The notes below the pieces were generated by a model. That model searched no databases. It had not been told where the DNA came from and saw nothing but the letters and a program-made list of their open reading frames with translations. Position numbers and translations under genes: made by a program. From the NCBI GenBank assembly GCA_038503035.1, contig JAVSML010019016.1:124001-188000 (forward strand): a stretch of 64,000 nt of DNA, in the 5' to 3' direction. The stretch is from Crocodylus rhombifer (taxonomy: Eukaryota; Chordata; Crocodylia; Crocodylidae). Below are positions 1 to 44,600 of this stretch, piece by piece. Numbering within the stretch: position 1 is the stretch's first letter; the number at the start of each line of letters is the position of its first letter.

Positions 1-725
1 TTGCCTCGTGGTCCGTCTCAGTTTACCCTGCCCTGCAGGCTGATGTGGGCCAGGCTGAGAGCTCTGTAAAACGACCTGTGCAAACTTGCACTGGATGCCA
101 CATCCCGCGTCCAGCTGCATTGCTGCGATTTCACGGGAGGAGGGTGAACGGATTGCGTGCGCGCTGTCCCAGCTGGGGTCTGTATTCGAGGCTCCGAGAG
201 GGCCCCTCTGCTGCTGCCACCCCCCGGTCCTGCTGTTGCCTCCCCTGGGATATGGGGGTCATCCCCACAACTGGGTTTTGGCACCGGTGACCCCATCCTT
301 GCCTGACGGAGGTGGGGATGGGGCAGGCTACGTTTATTATCATAGTGCACGAAGAACAATGCACTGAAGAGCCTGAAGCCAGCCCTGGCTGTCGCCCGCT
401 TTGCTGGGAGAGCTGTGGAGGCGTGGGGGGAGAGAGAGGCAGGAGGCAGTCACAGGACGGAGGTAGGGAGGGCAGAGCGGAGGAGTGATCCTGCAGGCCC
501 CTCCTCTCTACCGGCTGCCATTGGCTCTGGCTCGGGCAGCGCTCGGCGTGGGGAAGGCTGCAGGCTGGGCTGCAGCTGGAGGGATGGGACACCGGGGCTG
601 AGCCACCCGCTCTCCACGGCTGGCAGCGGGCCCAGGGAAGCCTGTGCGGCTCAGTCATGTAGCGCCTTGTGCCGCCTCCTCCCGGGACAGGGGGAGGGCA
701 CGTGCTTCTTGTGCCCACCGGGACC
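1..725. other. 5' flank of NHSL3 exon 1a
   Basis: No coding exon recognised. The last 100-300 bases before 726 would hold the exon 1a leader and promoter; no TATA box stands out. Confidence 0.4.
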
Positions 726-26694
<25,969 letters not shown>

Positions 26695-26795
26695 AGGACG
26701 ACGCTGCAGCCCTGGTGCCCCAACAGACAGGAGCGCAAATCTCTCTCAGGGACCTGGACAGGTCAAAGGATGTGTGTGGAGCTGGCGACGGACTC

Positions 26796-26801
26796 AATAA
26801 A
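26796..26801 (+). terminator. NHSL3: Poly(A) signal, NHSL3
   Basis: AATAAA, about 100 bases after the proposed stop codon on the plus strand. It is the first canonical hexamer after the large coding exon that also follows a plausible terminal acceptor. Confidence 0.5.
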
Positions 26802-28983
26802 AAGCAACAAACAGCCTTAGCCTCCGATGGCCTTGACGATACTTATGCAAAACTGGTGTTGGTTTTACTTTCTTAAATAACACAGCTTTATTTTGCATTT
26901 TTGTATGGACTAAGTCCCGCCCTGGGCTCGCCACTCCCATGCAGTGGGTTTGCCAGCAAGAGCCTGGCACCACTCGCTGGCAGAGACTGACCAGAGCAGC
27001 TGGCACAAGGACCCTGGTCGGGGCGGCCTGGTCAGGAGGCGGCAGCCTGGCTCGGGGTTCACTCTCGCACATTGTGGAGGAGCAGCCCCATCCTCCTGCA
27101 CCCGGGACCGCATCGAATCAAAGCACTTTGGAGGAGGATCTGGAAGGTGACAGGCACTGGGGCTGGACACGCGCCTCTGCCAGGTTTGTTGCCCACACGT
27201 GCTCCTGTTTACATGGCAGGCTCCACCGCTGGCTAAGTGCCACTGAGACTGGCTTGGGAGGGGACCATTGCCAGCAGACCCCAGGGAAAGGAAAGCTATC
27301 TCACAGCTAGAGCAGCCAGAGGCAGGCCCAGGGAGGCTGCCTGCCCTGAGTGGGCCTAAGCAAGCAGAGAGGGGAAACGGGGCCTAGGCACAGCTGGGGA
27401 CCTCAGAGCAGATGCAGGAGCCCAGCTCCCTTCAGAGGACTGGCAGGTCCAGCTAGGCTTAGGCAGGCTTTGTCTGAGCACTGGCTGTACTCGGAGCAGG
27501 GACCGTGTGCGTGTGCGTGTGCCAGTGTGCGTGTGTAAGCAGCAGCAGGCCCTGCCCTCTGCCACCCCAGGGCTCATCCTGGCAGGGCGAGGGAGCAGAA
27601 GGGACTGAGGTCAGCAGAGGGGGCAGTCCAGCTCTGGGGAAGAGCCTTGTCTGGCTGGCGTGGGGAGGAGAGGGTTTCAGGACGAGCCCTGGTGCATTGG
27701 CCGCTTTGAGGCACACGAAGCTGAGGCCCTGACGGGCTTCACCATCAATGACCCAGCAGTGCCCCAGGTTGGCAGCACCCCTGCCTCTCTGAGAAGGGAG
27801 CAGGCAGCCCCACAGGAACAGCATCGGTCCCCATCTCCAGGCTGAGCCTAGAAACAAATGCACAAATGCTGCCAGCTGCTGCGTTGATCCCTGCAGCCTG
27901 TGCATGCAAGGGCCAGTGGGGGCAGCTCCACAGCCTTGGAGACCTGACCTCTTTGCCTGCTCTAAGTGGCATGGCTCCCTGTTGCTCACAGGTACTTGGG
28001 CACTGGGCCAGGCCAGCCAGGAGCAGATGGTGCTGAGGCTCTGGGTGGCAGGAGCCTAGCTGGCTCAGCACCAGGCGAGACCCAAAACCTGTGATTTTTT
28101 TTTTATGTCTGCTCTCTGCTCTCAGAGGGGCAAAGACCAGGATTTTTATTTCTGTGCTCTTGGGGCTCCCCGCCCCTGACCTCCATATCCTCAATTGTAC
28201 AAACCAGGAAACCCAAACCATCTGCCTTGAGATGCTGCCACGTGGTGGGCAAGAGCTCTATATGCCTCTGGTAAAGGTGATGATTGAAACTTGCAGCCTC
28301 CTGTGCTTTGTGGATAACACCTGGGCTTTCCCTCCTCAGCTGGGACATGTGCAGTCACTTCAAGAGCAATACAGTGGAGCTGTTACCCCACGAGGGAAAG
28401 CAGCCAGACTAAAGTGCAGGAGGGTGACATAGGAGTCCCCTGCTGCCACTGCAGCACCATGTCCCAATGGACGGGGAATAGCTGCATGCAGCTGAGGCTG
28501 AGCCAACAGGCCCAGTTCCCCCTGGGGAGCAGTGCTAGTGGCAGAGTACACCTTGCATCTTCCCTCTTGTCCCAAGGGCTAGGATCGGGCAAAGCTGCCT
28601 TGGTCTCTAATGCAGAAGCCTGCAGCTCTGGCCCCTCCCCAAGCAAAGGTCCCTCCCAGGGGATGGGTGAGGGCTCCCCTCAGCTTCAGCAGCCCAGCGG
28701 TCTTGGCCCTGCGTCTTCAATGGGAGCTTGGGGGGCTCAGCCCAATTTCTAGCAGGTAGGGTACACCACTATCAGCTTCACCTGCCTCTCCTGTGCTCTC
28801 AGGGCACCAAGTCTCAGCAAGGGAAAAGACAAGGCTGACCCAAGAAAGCAATCCCCCCACCCCTTCCCCTGCACTTTGAGGGCTCTTGAGGCTGAGATCC
28901 CCAGACCTGCCTGCCTGCTCCCAGAGCTGGCCTCCAGCGTGCTGCCCTCCCCAGTGAGGCCAACGCCATGGTCAATTCCATGC
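26802..28983. other. Tail-to-tail intergenic interval between NHSL3 and YARS1
   Basis: No coding exon recognised. It contains a GT-rich microsatellite near 27507-27538 and a second minus-strand poly(A) hexamer at 26887-26892, only about 90 bases past the NHSL3 hexamer. Confidence 0.5.
27507..27538 (+). repeat. GTGTGC-type imperfect microsatellite
   Basis: Imperfect GTGTGC/GT repeats between NHSL3 and YARS1. Confidence 0.75.
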
Positions 28984-35893
<6,910 letters not shown>

Positions 35894-35947
35894 TCAGCGC
35901 GCGACCGCCCCGCCTCACCTCGCCTCGCCTCGCCTGCCGGCTGCGCG

Positions 35948-35955
35948 TTGCGTCA
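35948..35955. promoter_or_regulatory. C/EBP-ATF-like site (TTGCGTCA)
   Basis: TTGCGTCA joins a C/EBP half (TTGC) to an ATF/CRE half (GTCA), about 100 bases upstream of the YARS1 start. Aminoacyl-tRNA synthetase genes including YARS1 are known ATF4 targets through similar elements; function here is inferred from one short match. Confidence 0.4.
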
Positions 35956-36096
35956 GCTGCAGCTCGGCGCTCGGCCGCCCGGCCTGGTTGCCGCGGGAGA
36001 GGCGAGGGCGGAGCAGCCGAGCGCCGAGCGCCTCGATCGGAACGTGAGCGCGCCTGGGGGAGGAGAGGGGGGAGAGCCCGCGGCGCCGCCGGGGGA

Positions 36097-36107
36097 GGGG
36101 GCGGGGC
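36097..36107 (+). promoter_or_regulatory. GC box (Sp1-type)
   Basis: GGGGGCGGGGC match in the shared promoter. One of the clearest GC boxes in a generally GC-rich stretch. Confidence 0.5.
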
Positions 36108-36121
36108 CGGACGCAGCGCAG

Positions 36122-36126
36122 CCAAT
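36122..36126 (+). promoter_or_regulatory. CCAAT box
   Basis: CCAAT followed by GAGCG, the extended NF-Y-like context, located 41 bases upstream of the YY1/TISU motif. Confidence 0.5.
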
Positions 36127-36162
36127 GAGCGCGCGCCTCGGCAGCCCGGGGGGGAGGGCGAC

Positions 36163-36174
36163 CAAGATGGCGGC
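36163..36174 (+). promoter_or_regulatory. YY1 / TISU element (CAAGATGGCGGC)
   Basis: A perfect match to the TISU consensus SAASATGGCGGC, which is both a YY1 site and a start-codon context used by mRNAs with very short leaders. The ATG at 36167 lies two bases before a GCG codon, and the exon ends at 36176 with a CAG/GTGAGT donor. Confidence 0.7.
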
Positions 36175-39100
36175 AGGTGAGTGGGACCCCGTGACTCCCC
36201 AGTCCTCCTTCCCCTCGGTTGTCTTGTGCTGGGGTCTGTGCAGAGCCCAGGAGCCCCTGCCCTCTCCCCTGAGCTCGGGGGGCTCTGCCCCTCCCCCCCA
36301 GTGCCAGGCTGGCTCTGGCAGCCACGGACCTGGGTGGCCGTGGGAGCGTGCACCTTATAGACTAATCTGGGCAGATCTAAATGCATCTGTTGTGTGCATG
36401 TGTGTCCATATATATAGATAGAATATATAAATATATATATTTATATTCTATTTATATATAAATGAAATCAAGGAATGGGCAAGTGGGTTGGCTCTCTTGT
36501 ATAGCCACTTGTGGCTATAGGGATCTAGCTATCTATCCCTATAGCCACATGTGGGTGAAGTTCCCTCCCTCAAGAGCTGTGAAGGCCCCTGCACAACACG
36601 GTGATGGGAGGAGGGAGAGAGTTGCGCACAGAAGGCAGACGCGGGGTGGAGGGCATGGGGCAGGGTGAAATGCTGGGTGGGGCCGGCCAGCCAGCAGGAA
36701 CCTGTGGGAGTGAAGGAGTCTCCGCAGCTGAGCCAGGCGGTGGGATAAGACCCCCCAGTCTCTGTTGAAACCAGACTTAGCAAAATCCGGTCTGCAGACA
36801 ATTTTCTTCTTCTGCAAGTTCCCATTCAAACCCAGTTTTAAAGGTTTGCTGCCTGAGAACAGCTATGTTATCATCTGTATTATTGAACCCAGTAATTATT
36901 GGTCTGGACTCATGTTGGCATACACAAGACACCTGGATCTATTGCCAGGTGAGGGCCAGGAGAGAGTAATCCAGTCAACCTCAAAAAAGCAAGAGTGTCG
37001 AGAGCAGGATGTCCCTTTGAATCCCCTGCTTAGACACCCCAACAATGGTAGAACTGAAAAATTGCCCTTTCACTTGTTGGGACACGAGATTCCCTTTTCA
37101 GAGAGGTAACAAGGGGCGGGGGCAGGAGCTTAGGGCTTAGGTTTTTTGTGGCAGGGGCGCGGTTCTGGTGAAGTTCTGCCTCAGAAAACTGTTGGGAAGC
37201 ACAAGAGAGATGTTTCTAAGAGACCAACCAAAGCAACAACATGTAAACTGAGTGTAACATTTCTTAGTATTGTGTGGATACAAAGGGAAATGAGTGAACT
37301 ATAGCAAATGCTATCGAGAAGAAAAATGTTATAAGGGAGAAGGTTAATTGGCAGCCAGGGCAGGGGCAGGCCAATACAAAGGCATAAATGGAAGCATAGT
37401 CTAGGCAAGAGGACAAAAGGGCACTGAGTTATCCTTAGCCCAGACCTTGGTTTTGGAGCTTTGCCTTTCTGCATTTAAGGATCCCACCTGCATCTGTCTT
37501 TTTTTCACATCTTGTTTTAACCCTTTAACATTTCTAATGGTTAATGTTAACAAATATAAGCTAATACCCTGGAAGGATCAAGGAATCTATTTCTAAGCAC
37601 CTGGAGGAGAACAAGGTGACAGCCAACATCAAGAGCAACGTATACCCAACCAGCTCAATTTCCTTCCATGACATGTTGATTGGCTCTGTGGATGGGAGTA
37701 CAGCATCCTGGGTTGGGCGCTGCACTTCAAGAAAGATGCGGACAAATAAGAAAGTCTAGTGAAGAAAGATAAAATGATGAGAAGTCTGGGAAACATGACA
37801 TGCAAGGAAGGGCTGAAAGAACTATAATTATGTAGTTTGGAGCACAGGAGACAGAGGGGGACTTTGACTAGTGTCTTCATATACCTGTGGCATGGTTATA
37901 GGGAGGATGGAGATGGTCTCATTTCTGTGGTCACGGGATGGGACAAGGAGCAACAGTCTTAAATTGCAGCAGGGGAAATTTAGGTAGGAGATTAGGACAA
38001 ACCTTCCCACTGGAAGGGTGGCTCTGCACTGGTGACTCAGAGAGGTTGTGGAAGCGCCATTCACGGAAGTTACCAAAAGCAAATTAGACAAGCACTTGAC
38101 TTGGATGGTTTAGGTAGGGATGCTCCTGTGCTGAGCAGGGGGCTGGACTAGATGACCTGCTGAGGTCCTTTCCAGTCCACTGTTCTATGATCCTACCAGC
38201 ATCTCATTTAATGTATTCCTTGCATTACTGAGACCCCATAGAAGATCTCCTCTACAACTCAGAGCAGGATTCTGATCTGAGAATAACTCCTTAACTCAGT
38301 AGGCTTGCCCAGCGTGCATTCAGTTAGATCTGCTCTACCCATAGATGCATGTTTTTCCTTTGGTTGCTCCTCCAGAGGCAGCACAGCTCTGGGGGAAAGG
38401 AGTTGGCTTGTACGCTGGCTCACGCATCAACAGTCCCATTGTTACCCAAGCTATGCCGTCAGAATCTGTTGACGCAAGCCAGGATACACAGTACTCGGCT
38501 CGGCTTTCAGAGTGAAAGGTGAGTCAGGCAGGATGTAGCAAAGAGCAGTTATCTTTTTACGTGTAAACTGAGCACATAAACAGGATTGAGGGCTCTTGTT
38601 GCTAATATAGGTCCAGCAGACACTTAAGTCACTGTCTTTCATTCTATTTTAAGTGTTTACGGGTGCACTGAAGTCACTCGTGGCAGACTCACTTACCCTG
38701 CAGGGACAAGCTAGTTTGTAGTTTACACTCACTTGTTTAGGCTCCTGAAGATGTTTATATCTAAATTGCCAAGCCAGGAGCAAATACTGATTGATGGATG
38801 GGTATTTGTACCATATCTTCCTTTTACCTTTGCTGTTTCTTGTATGCATTTCATATCCTTCTTGTGCATTTTTTATGTATATGAGGTTGTTCTGTTCCAT
38901 TCCTTTGGTCAAAATGTTACTCTGGACAATAGACACAAGCCTCCTAAACAGAGGGCTGCCTCATTTTCTCTTTTATATAGTGGAGCTCCCTATCAAAACA
39001 CTCCTCTTTGGAATCAGTGGGTAGTCAAACCAATGGCTTTGAAGAATAAGGTCACAAGGTATTTCTTGAATCCAGTTGGTCAAAGGGGACAGGAAATACG

Positions 39101-40294
39101 TCCCCCAAATACAGACTTACTGACTGGATGGGAGTCAGATAAATACTGGCTTCCAGGCTGAGACTTTTTAATAGAGTAAGAATGTCTGCAAAATGTGAAA
39201 TTTAGAGAGTCTTAGTAAGACTAATGCAAGTTTTTGTTTGCAGTTAACAAGTCCTCTGTGCATTGTTTTTCTCTGTTCTGTTTCTGTGTGCTGATGAAGT
39301 ATTTAGGGTGTGCTGTGGTAGAGCAGTTGTAGTCAGGGAGTAGATGTACGTGCTCTCTCCCAGGTTCTGCCCTGAAATCACTCTATTATTGGACTGGTGC
39401 TTACCTCACCTTTTGGGCTTTGTTTTCCTGTTTGAAAAAAAAGTCTGCTGCTTTTCCCTGGGCAGAGAAGGGGAAGGAAGGTTTGTGAGACTTCATGTAA
39501 TACTTAAAAAAAATGGGTTGCCTTACTTAAGTGAAAAATGCTTTGGAAAAATACAGAGCTATTTCTGCAGGTTTGAGCAGTGGGAGGGGTTACACTGAAT
39601 GACATTAACAGCTTCAAAGAAACAGGCAGGATGATTAGTCTTTTTCATGAAATGGTTCTAATTAATGCTGATTATTAAAATTGGTAATGGTAAATAAGCA
39701 GTTTGGCTTCAGTGGGACTCCCTAGAGCCCCTCTTTGCATGACGGATTGGCTGCTAGAGCATCAGCCTTTCTTTCTTCCTCATGTTTGAGTACCTTGAGC
39801 AAACTCATTCTATTATATCTTCCTCTGTTAGTGTTTGTTTAAGGCATAAAGGCCAGGAGTGAATGCAGCAAAGACCAGGGGTCTTTAAATGTTGGGTTGT
39901 TTCAATCAAGGATGGATTCTAATAGAGCTGTTCTCTTGCTGCTGTATCCAAAAGGTGTAAATGTGATTAAGAGAAGTAGTCGATGTCAGAAAGCAAACAA
40001 AGCAAGAGACAGTCTTTCCTTCAGTGTCAGACTGTAGAGCATCCTTGATTTCAAAGCAAGTAGTTGGAGGATAAGCGTTGGGTGCTCTGTGCTAAGTGAA
40101 AAATCCAATACTTGCCTCTTCTAGGCAGGAGAGGGGGGACATCACTTTTGCAAAGGGAAGCAGCTGGCAAAGGAGTAACTGTAGCTGAGGTAAGAACAGA
40201 TGAGAGATTTTCTTTAATTACTGTTGATGTTTTCTTTTTGCAGGCAGGTGGGAGCCATTTTGTGATTGACTCTCTAGATAGAGAGAGCACATAA
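36167..40294 (+). CDS. Upstream ORF in the spliced S100PBP leader
   Basis: If exon 1 (ending 36176) is joined to 40125-40189 and then to 40244, the TISU ATG reads 41 codons (MAAGRRGGTSLL... ending IDSLDREST) and stops at TAA 40292-40294, 78 bases before the main start at 40373. If 40125-40189 is skipped, the frame stops after 11 codons. Translation is not proven. This is an upstream ORF, not a recognised protein. Confidence 0.4.
36427..36444. repeat. Perfect 18 bp AT palindrome
   Basis: ATAAATATATATATTTAT equals its own reverse complement, inside a roughly 65-base AT tract (36407-36471) just inside S100PBP intron 1. Confidence 0.8.
36505..36554. repeat. Inverted repeat with 20-base arms
   Basis: Arms 36505-36524 and 36535-36554 are reverse complements with one mismatch (10-base spacer). 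The first arm lies in a second, smaller palindrome TATAGCCAC-TT-GTGGCTATA starting at 36500. Confidence 0.8.
37545..38200 (+). mobile_element. CR1 LINE 3' portion
   Basis: Contains the hallmark CR1 series in order: CTGGAAGGATCA..GAATCTATTTCTAAGCACCTGG, an internally deleted part, GGGCTGAAAGAACT, TTAAATTGCAGCAGGGGAAA, GTTGTGGAAGC and the 3' end GGGCTGGACTAGATGACCTG with TTCTATGAT. Retroposon of amniotes; no intact reverse transcriptase frame. It lies in S100PBP intron 1. Confidence 0.85.
40125..40189 (+). other. S100PBP: Putative S100PBP 5' leader exon
   Basis: A CTCTTCTAG acceptor at 40124 and a GAG/GTAAGA donor at 40190 bound a 65-base segment. Called from splice signals only; it may be an alternative exon. 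Confidence 0.4.
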
Positions 40295-40372
40295 TCAGCT
40301 GCTTGGGACTCAGCAGACACTGCTTCAGAGCAGAAAGCAGTGGATCACTGAAATACAGAGCCCAACAGCATC

Positions 40373-41602
40373 ATGGCAAGCTGTTCTCAGTCCTTGGGCC
40401 CTGGCTTATCTCATGAACTTGATAACAGTCCAGTGCCCGGAGCCAAAAGGCCCTTGCATTCTCCAGACGGGGCTCAGCCCGAGGAGTCTACTAAGAAACG
40501 TTGCCAGCTGAATCACTACTGCAACACTCCATGCCCATTGGAGAAACTACTGCTAAGTTCCCCAGATTCTGCCTGCTTCCTGGCATCCTCTCACTGCCTG
40601 GATGATGCTGAGGCAGAAAGCCTTGTTAACAGATCTTCTCTGATGGAAGATAGTGCTGTGGTCCTTTCTCTAGATACAACCAGGTGTTTTGATGATAGTA
40701 TGCTTGATGATTCCTTGCTGGAACCAACAGACAGTGAACAAGAGGACTCTTCCTGTAGTTACACTGAGGAGGAGATCCAGCAGCTCTTGGCAGATGATGA
40801 CTTAGAACCTGAGCCATATACCTCTGGCAAGCTTGCTCTATTCAACCTAAATTTAGGTGGAAAAAATGTGGAGACAATTAAAAGTAAGTGGACTTGGGAC
40901 TCAGGGGTACCCAAAGATGCAAAGACATCCGGGACCAAGGAGGAGGTACTAAACGATGCGTCTACCTCCTGGACATGCTCTTCTGCTAGTTCTAGGTGCT
41001 CTGGTCTGGACAAGGAAACTGCAAATCCCAACTGTGAAAAGTACTTGAGTGCAGACTGCTTGAAAATGAGCCAAATCACTGGCACGTTGTTTGACTGTGG
41101 GATGGAGGTACTTCCAAGTGTTACCCCGATTGATGCTGTCTCTGTACTTCAGGTGAAAGGGGGTGATGCGTTGGAGGAAACTGAAAAGGCAACTGTGCAA
41201 GTAATAAGAAATGGTTTACAAAATGCAGATAAAAGTAGCACAGAGGATAATGAAATCTGCTGTAATAGCCTGGCTCTTGAAGAGGCACCAGACCTTCCAG
41301 CTCAGCACAGTCTGGATACAAATGGTGTGGAAAATCCACCAGTAGAAATCCAAGAATCATTTGACTGTTGCAGTGCACCCCTGGGAACTTCCACACCCTC
41401 ACCTGACCTTGCCTGTGACGAAAGTAAGGATGACGTGGACAATTCTGCACCAGGACTGCTACAGCATCTGAAAGCCTTTAGTAGTGCCTTAAACCTGGAC
41501 CCTCCAAAATCAACAGAAGGTGGCTTATTGAAGAACATTGGCTCCCGAACGGAGGATTTGGGGCAAGAGTCTTCAGTGTCTGAACTGACAGACAATCTCG
41601 AA
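40373..41602 (+). CDS. S100PBP: S100PBP large first coding exon
   Basis: The exon begins near 40244 after a TTTTTGCAG acceptor; ATG at 40373 (ATC before, G after). It encodes about 410 residues starting MASCSQSLGPGLSHELDNSP. KR and KKR clusters at residues 25-26 and 41-43 could act in nuclear import. The open frame continues to a TGA at 41846-41848. I chose the donor GAA/GTAAAC at 41603 because the next exon must be entered in phase 0 to give the conserved KKLGKV segment. The donor is imperfect, so the exact end is uncertain. Confidence 0.6.
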
Positions 41603-44600
41603 GTAAACAAAACACTTGATCTCTTTCCTGAGGAAAAAGCCTTGGGCAGCACTGGCTTATCTCAGCCCTGCTTTATAAACACTTTACACTTTCAAAGCTG
41701 TCTTGCAGTGGTTGCAGCAACATGTTATAAGTTGCTGAAACAGCACAGGGGCACTGTGGGGGGTGACACGGGCACTTCCTCTTATAAATATTGTGTTTTT
41801 GGGATCAGTAACTGCCTGAGTGCATGCACAAGTGCACAATACATATGAGTAAGTAAGAAACTTGTATATTTTGATATGCCTTAACTTTTTCCCTCCTCTG
41901 TCCAGTTAAACTCTGTAATCTTGGGCCAGAGCTGTGGACAAGAGGCTCCCAGTGGGAAGAAGCTAGGCAAAGTCCTTCCTGTGCCACAGATGGAAAACAG
42001 GTAGTGTTTTTATGGGCCTCTGGCTACCTTAGCTCAGTGCTGATCTATGGAGAACTGGCTTGTTTCATGGTGCTAATTCATCTGGCTTCCTTTTGCTAAG
42101 TTGCACTATAAGACATGAAAATAGTTAAATGTATTTAGGATGGTTTTGCCTTATGGGTGACTTGTAAAGATAGAGGATCTAAGCTGCCCTGAATGGAAGT
42201 GGAAGTATTTGAGATGCTGTCAGAATGGCCCATGCTGCGAGTGTTTGAGAGCCCCATGGCACTTGATCTCTTTGGTTCCAGCAGATGGCAGCAACAACAC
42301 AGCTCATGGAAATGGGGAGGGAAGCTCTCTGTCAAAGTGGACAAGAAGGCTTTCTCTGAGAGAGGGAAAGCTCCATCTTTCCTTACTCACTAATGTACTA
42401 CTGTGTCTGAAACTCTGGATTCATTACACCTGCTTCTGCTTTTGGTGTTACTCCACTGAGATGTGATACTCCCCATCATTCTCATTCCCATTCCCAAAGG
42501 GGCCTTGTGTAACTGGCGATGTCCACTCCTTTAATGGGAACAGTGCAGATGTTGAACTTCCCTGATCCTGGGAATGCCTTGCCAGATCTTTTGGCTGGCT
42601 CTCCCTTTCCTGCTTTCTCCAGAAATACCTTTCTGAAGCTTCTCCAGAGTCCTCCTTCCAGCTAACGAGTCCAGAAGAATAGTGCTTTGAGGAGCTTGTT
42701 GTCTGTGTAGCTATAAGGCAGATCTGTTTGTTGCATGTACCATTGCTTGGCAGGTCCTTCTGAGAAGCTAATGTTGTCTCTCTCATTTAAAGGCTGTACG
42801 CTTCTGAAGAGGAGCTTGAGCAGAAGAAACGAATCTATATTCAGTGTGTGCATGCCCACATAAGGACTCCCAGGGATCCTGTGTCAGGTAACCTACAGCT
42901 CAAGGTTGCAGTATGGTGCTGGGGAGAGCTGGCAATACACTTAGGCTTCATTCTGTAAAGCTGGCTCAGAGGCCCTTGCTTGCAGGCAGTACTAGGAGTA
43001 GCATCACCTTCACTTCCAGGGTCTTGGTTGCACAGAGGTCCTGTATAGTAATATTCATAAGAGCTGGGGTAAGCAGGAAGGTTGCATGCATTTGAGTCAT
43101 GTGGTGGTGCATGCATGCTGTTGTACTTTGGCACTTTGGGCAGCAAAGCACTTGTGTTGCCTATAAACTGGGAGAGGAGGACCTGAGTTCTAGCTCTGGT
43201 GGTGCTAAGGTAGGGAGATCATTCTCTTCTGTCTGCCCCGTTGGACCTGGAGCTATGAAATCCTGAACTTGAATGCCAGGAGGTAAGACTTGCAGCTCTT
43301 GCTAATCAATTCCAGGCCTTTTGGACTGTTCCCCTCTTAAATGGGTCATTCAAAGGCTGTTACTGACTTTTTAAAAAGAAAAATCCCCTTTGAAAAAACA
43401 GGCTCGACTGTTGACTGAAGAGCAAAGCTTAAAGGGATTGTGGGTGGAAACTTGTGAGGTTAAAGAGGATCCATCAGCTTTCAGAGATGGCCTCAAACCA
43501 AGTGGATTCTTTGGGCTCTTCCCAAATTGTCATTTCTTGAGAGTTCTACAAAACTGAGAGTCGTGCTGCTCATCACATGGATCCTCCACTTATCTGGGCG
43601 GTGCGAACAGCTGCATCGCCACAGGGCTGCTTTCCAGTGTATGAATATGGCATAAGTAATGCAGAGGGGGCCATGTGAGGGAAGCTAAATCTGATCTATC
43701 TTTCCTTCCTTTCGAATGAAAAATGCAAGACGTATGTTGTGACTCATAGCATGTCCGGCAGGAGCCCCTGATGAATGAAGTTGGTGGCTGAGGTGAAAGC
43801 TCCATTTTGCCAAGGAAGATTATTACATGTAGCACACACACACACCTTTTGTTATTAGTCCAAACTTCTATTATCTCAACTAGTAGGGAGGATTTTTTCC
43901 AGTTGGCCTAGGAGTACCTGCTTAATAGGTTGGGTTTGATCCTGAATTTTACCTCCCTCTGCATACCCCTAAATCTAGCAAGAATTTATAATTGCTCTTC
44001 TACCAAGTCACAGAACATATAGGGTTTTTGAGTAATTTCAAACAGAATATAGGCTTCAAAGCCAGCCATCCATTGATTTAGTTCTTTCTGGAAAGTGGTA
44101 ACCAAACAGGTGACTAGAAAGAGTACTGGTACCTTATTACTGCCACCAATCTTGTTAGACTAGACTTGTCCTGTATATTTGGGTTACTTATCACTTGCAT
44201 TGTGGTAGCATTGAACTTCACTCTTCTCCCCTGCACTGCTTTGCACTGCATCTCCTATCCTTCATATGTATGTCTGCTTCTGGGGGAGGGATCTTGTACT
44301 CATCTGTGTGGCACGTAACACATTGCTGATGCTATACAAATTCAACTTTCCCATGCTTGTGTAGGTTAAAACCACTTACAAGTAAAGTAGTCTGCGATCA
44401 CTACAAACCATGTCATGCCTGCACACTGAATAGCTTGAAGGAAGCCTCTTTTTGCTGAGGGGGGCAGTGAGCATGGGGGGGAGGTGTAACTCTTCCAGCC
44501 TGGCCACTTTTAAGTGAAGAGACTAGCAAAAAATCAACAAGTGGCTTTGATTGTCAGCATTGCCCTCAGGAAGTGGGGAGTAGTCACTCTGAATGAATAG

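Larger units (their letters stand above)
36177..40124 (+). other. S100PBP: S100PBP intron 1
   Basis: Begins with the palindromic AT tract and inverted repeat, then the CR1 copy. No coding exon recognised. Confidence 0.6.
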
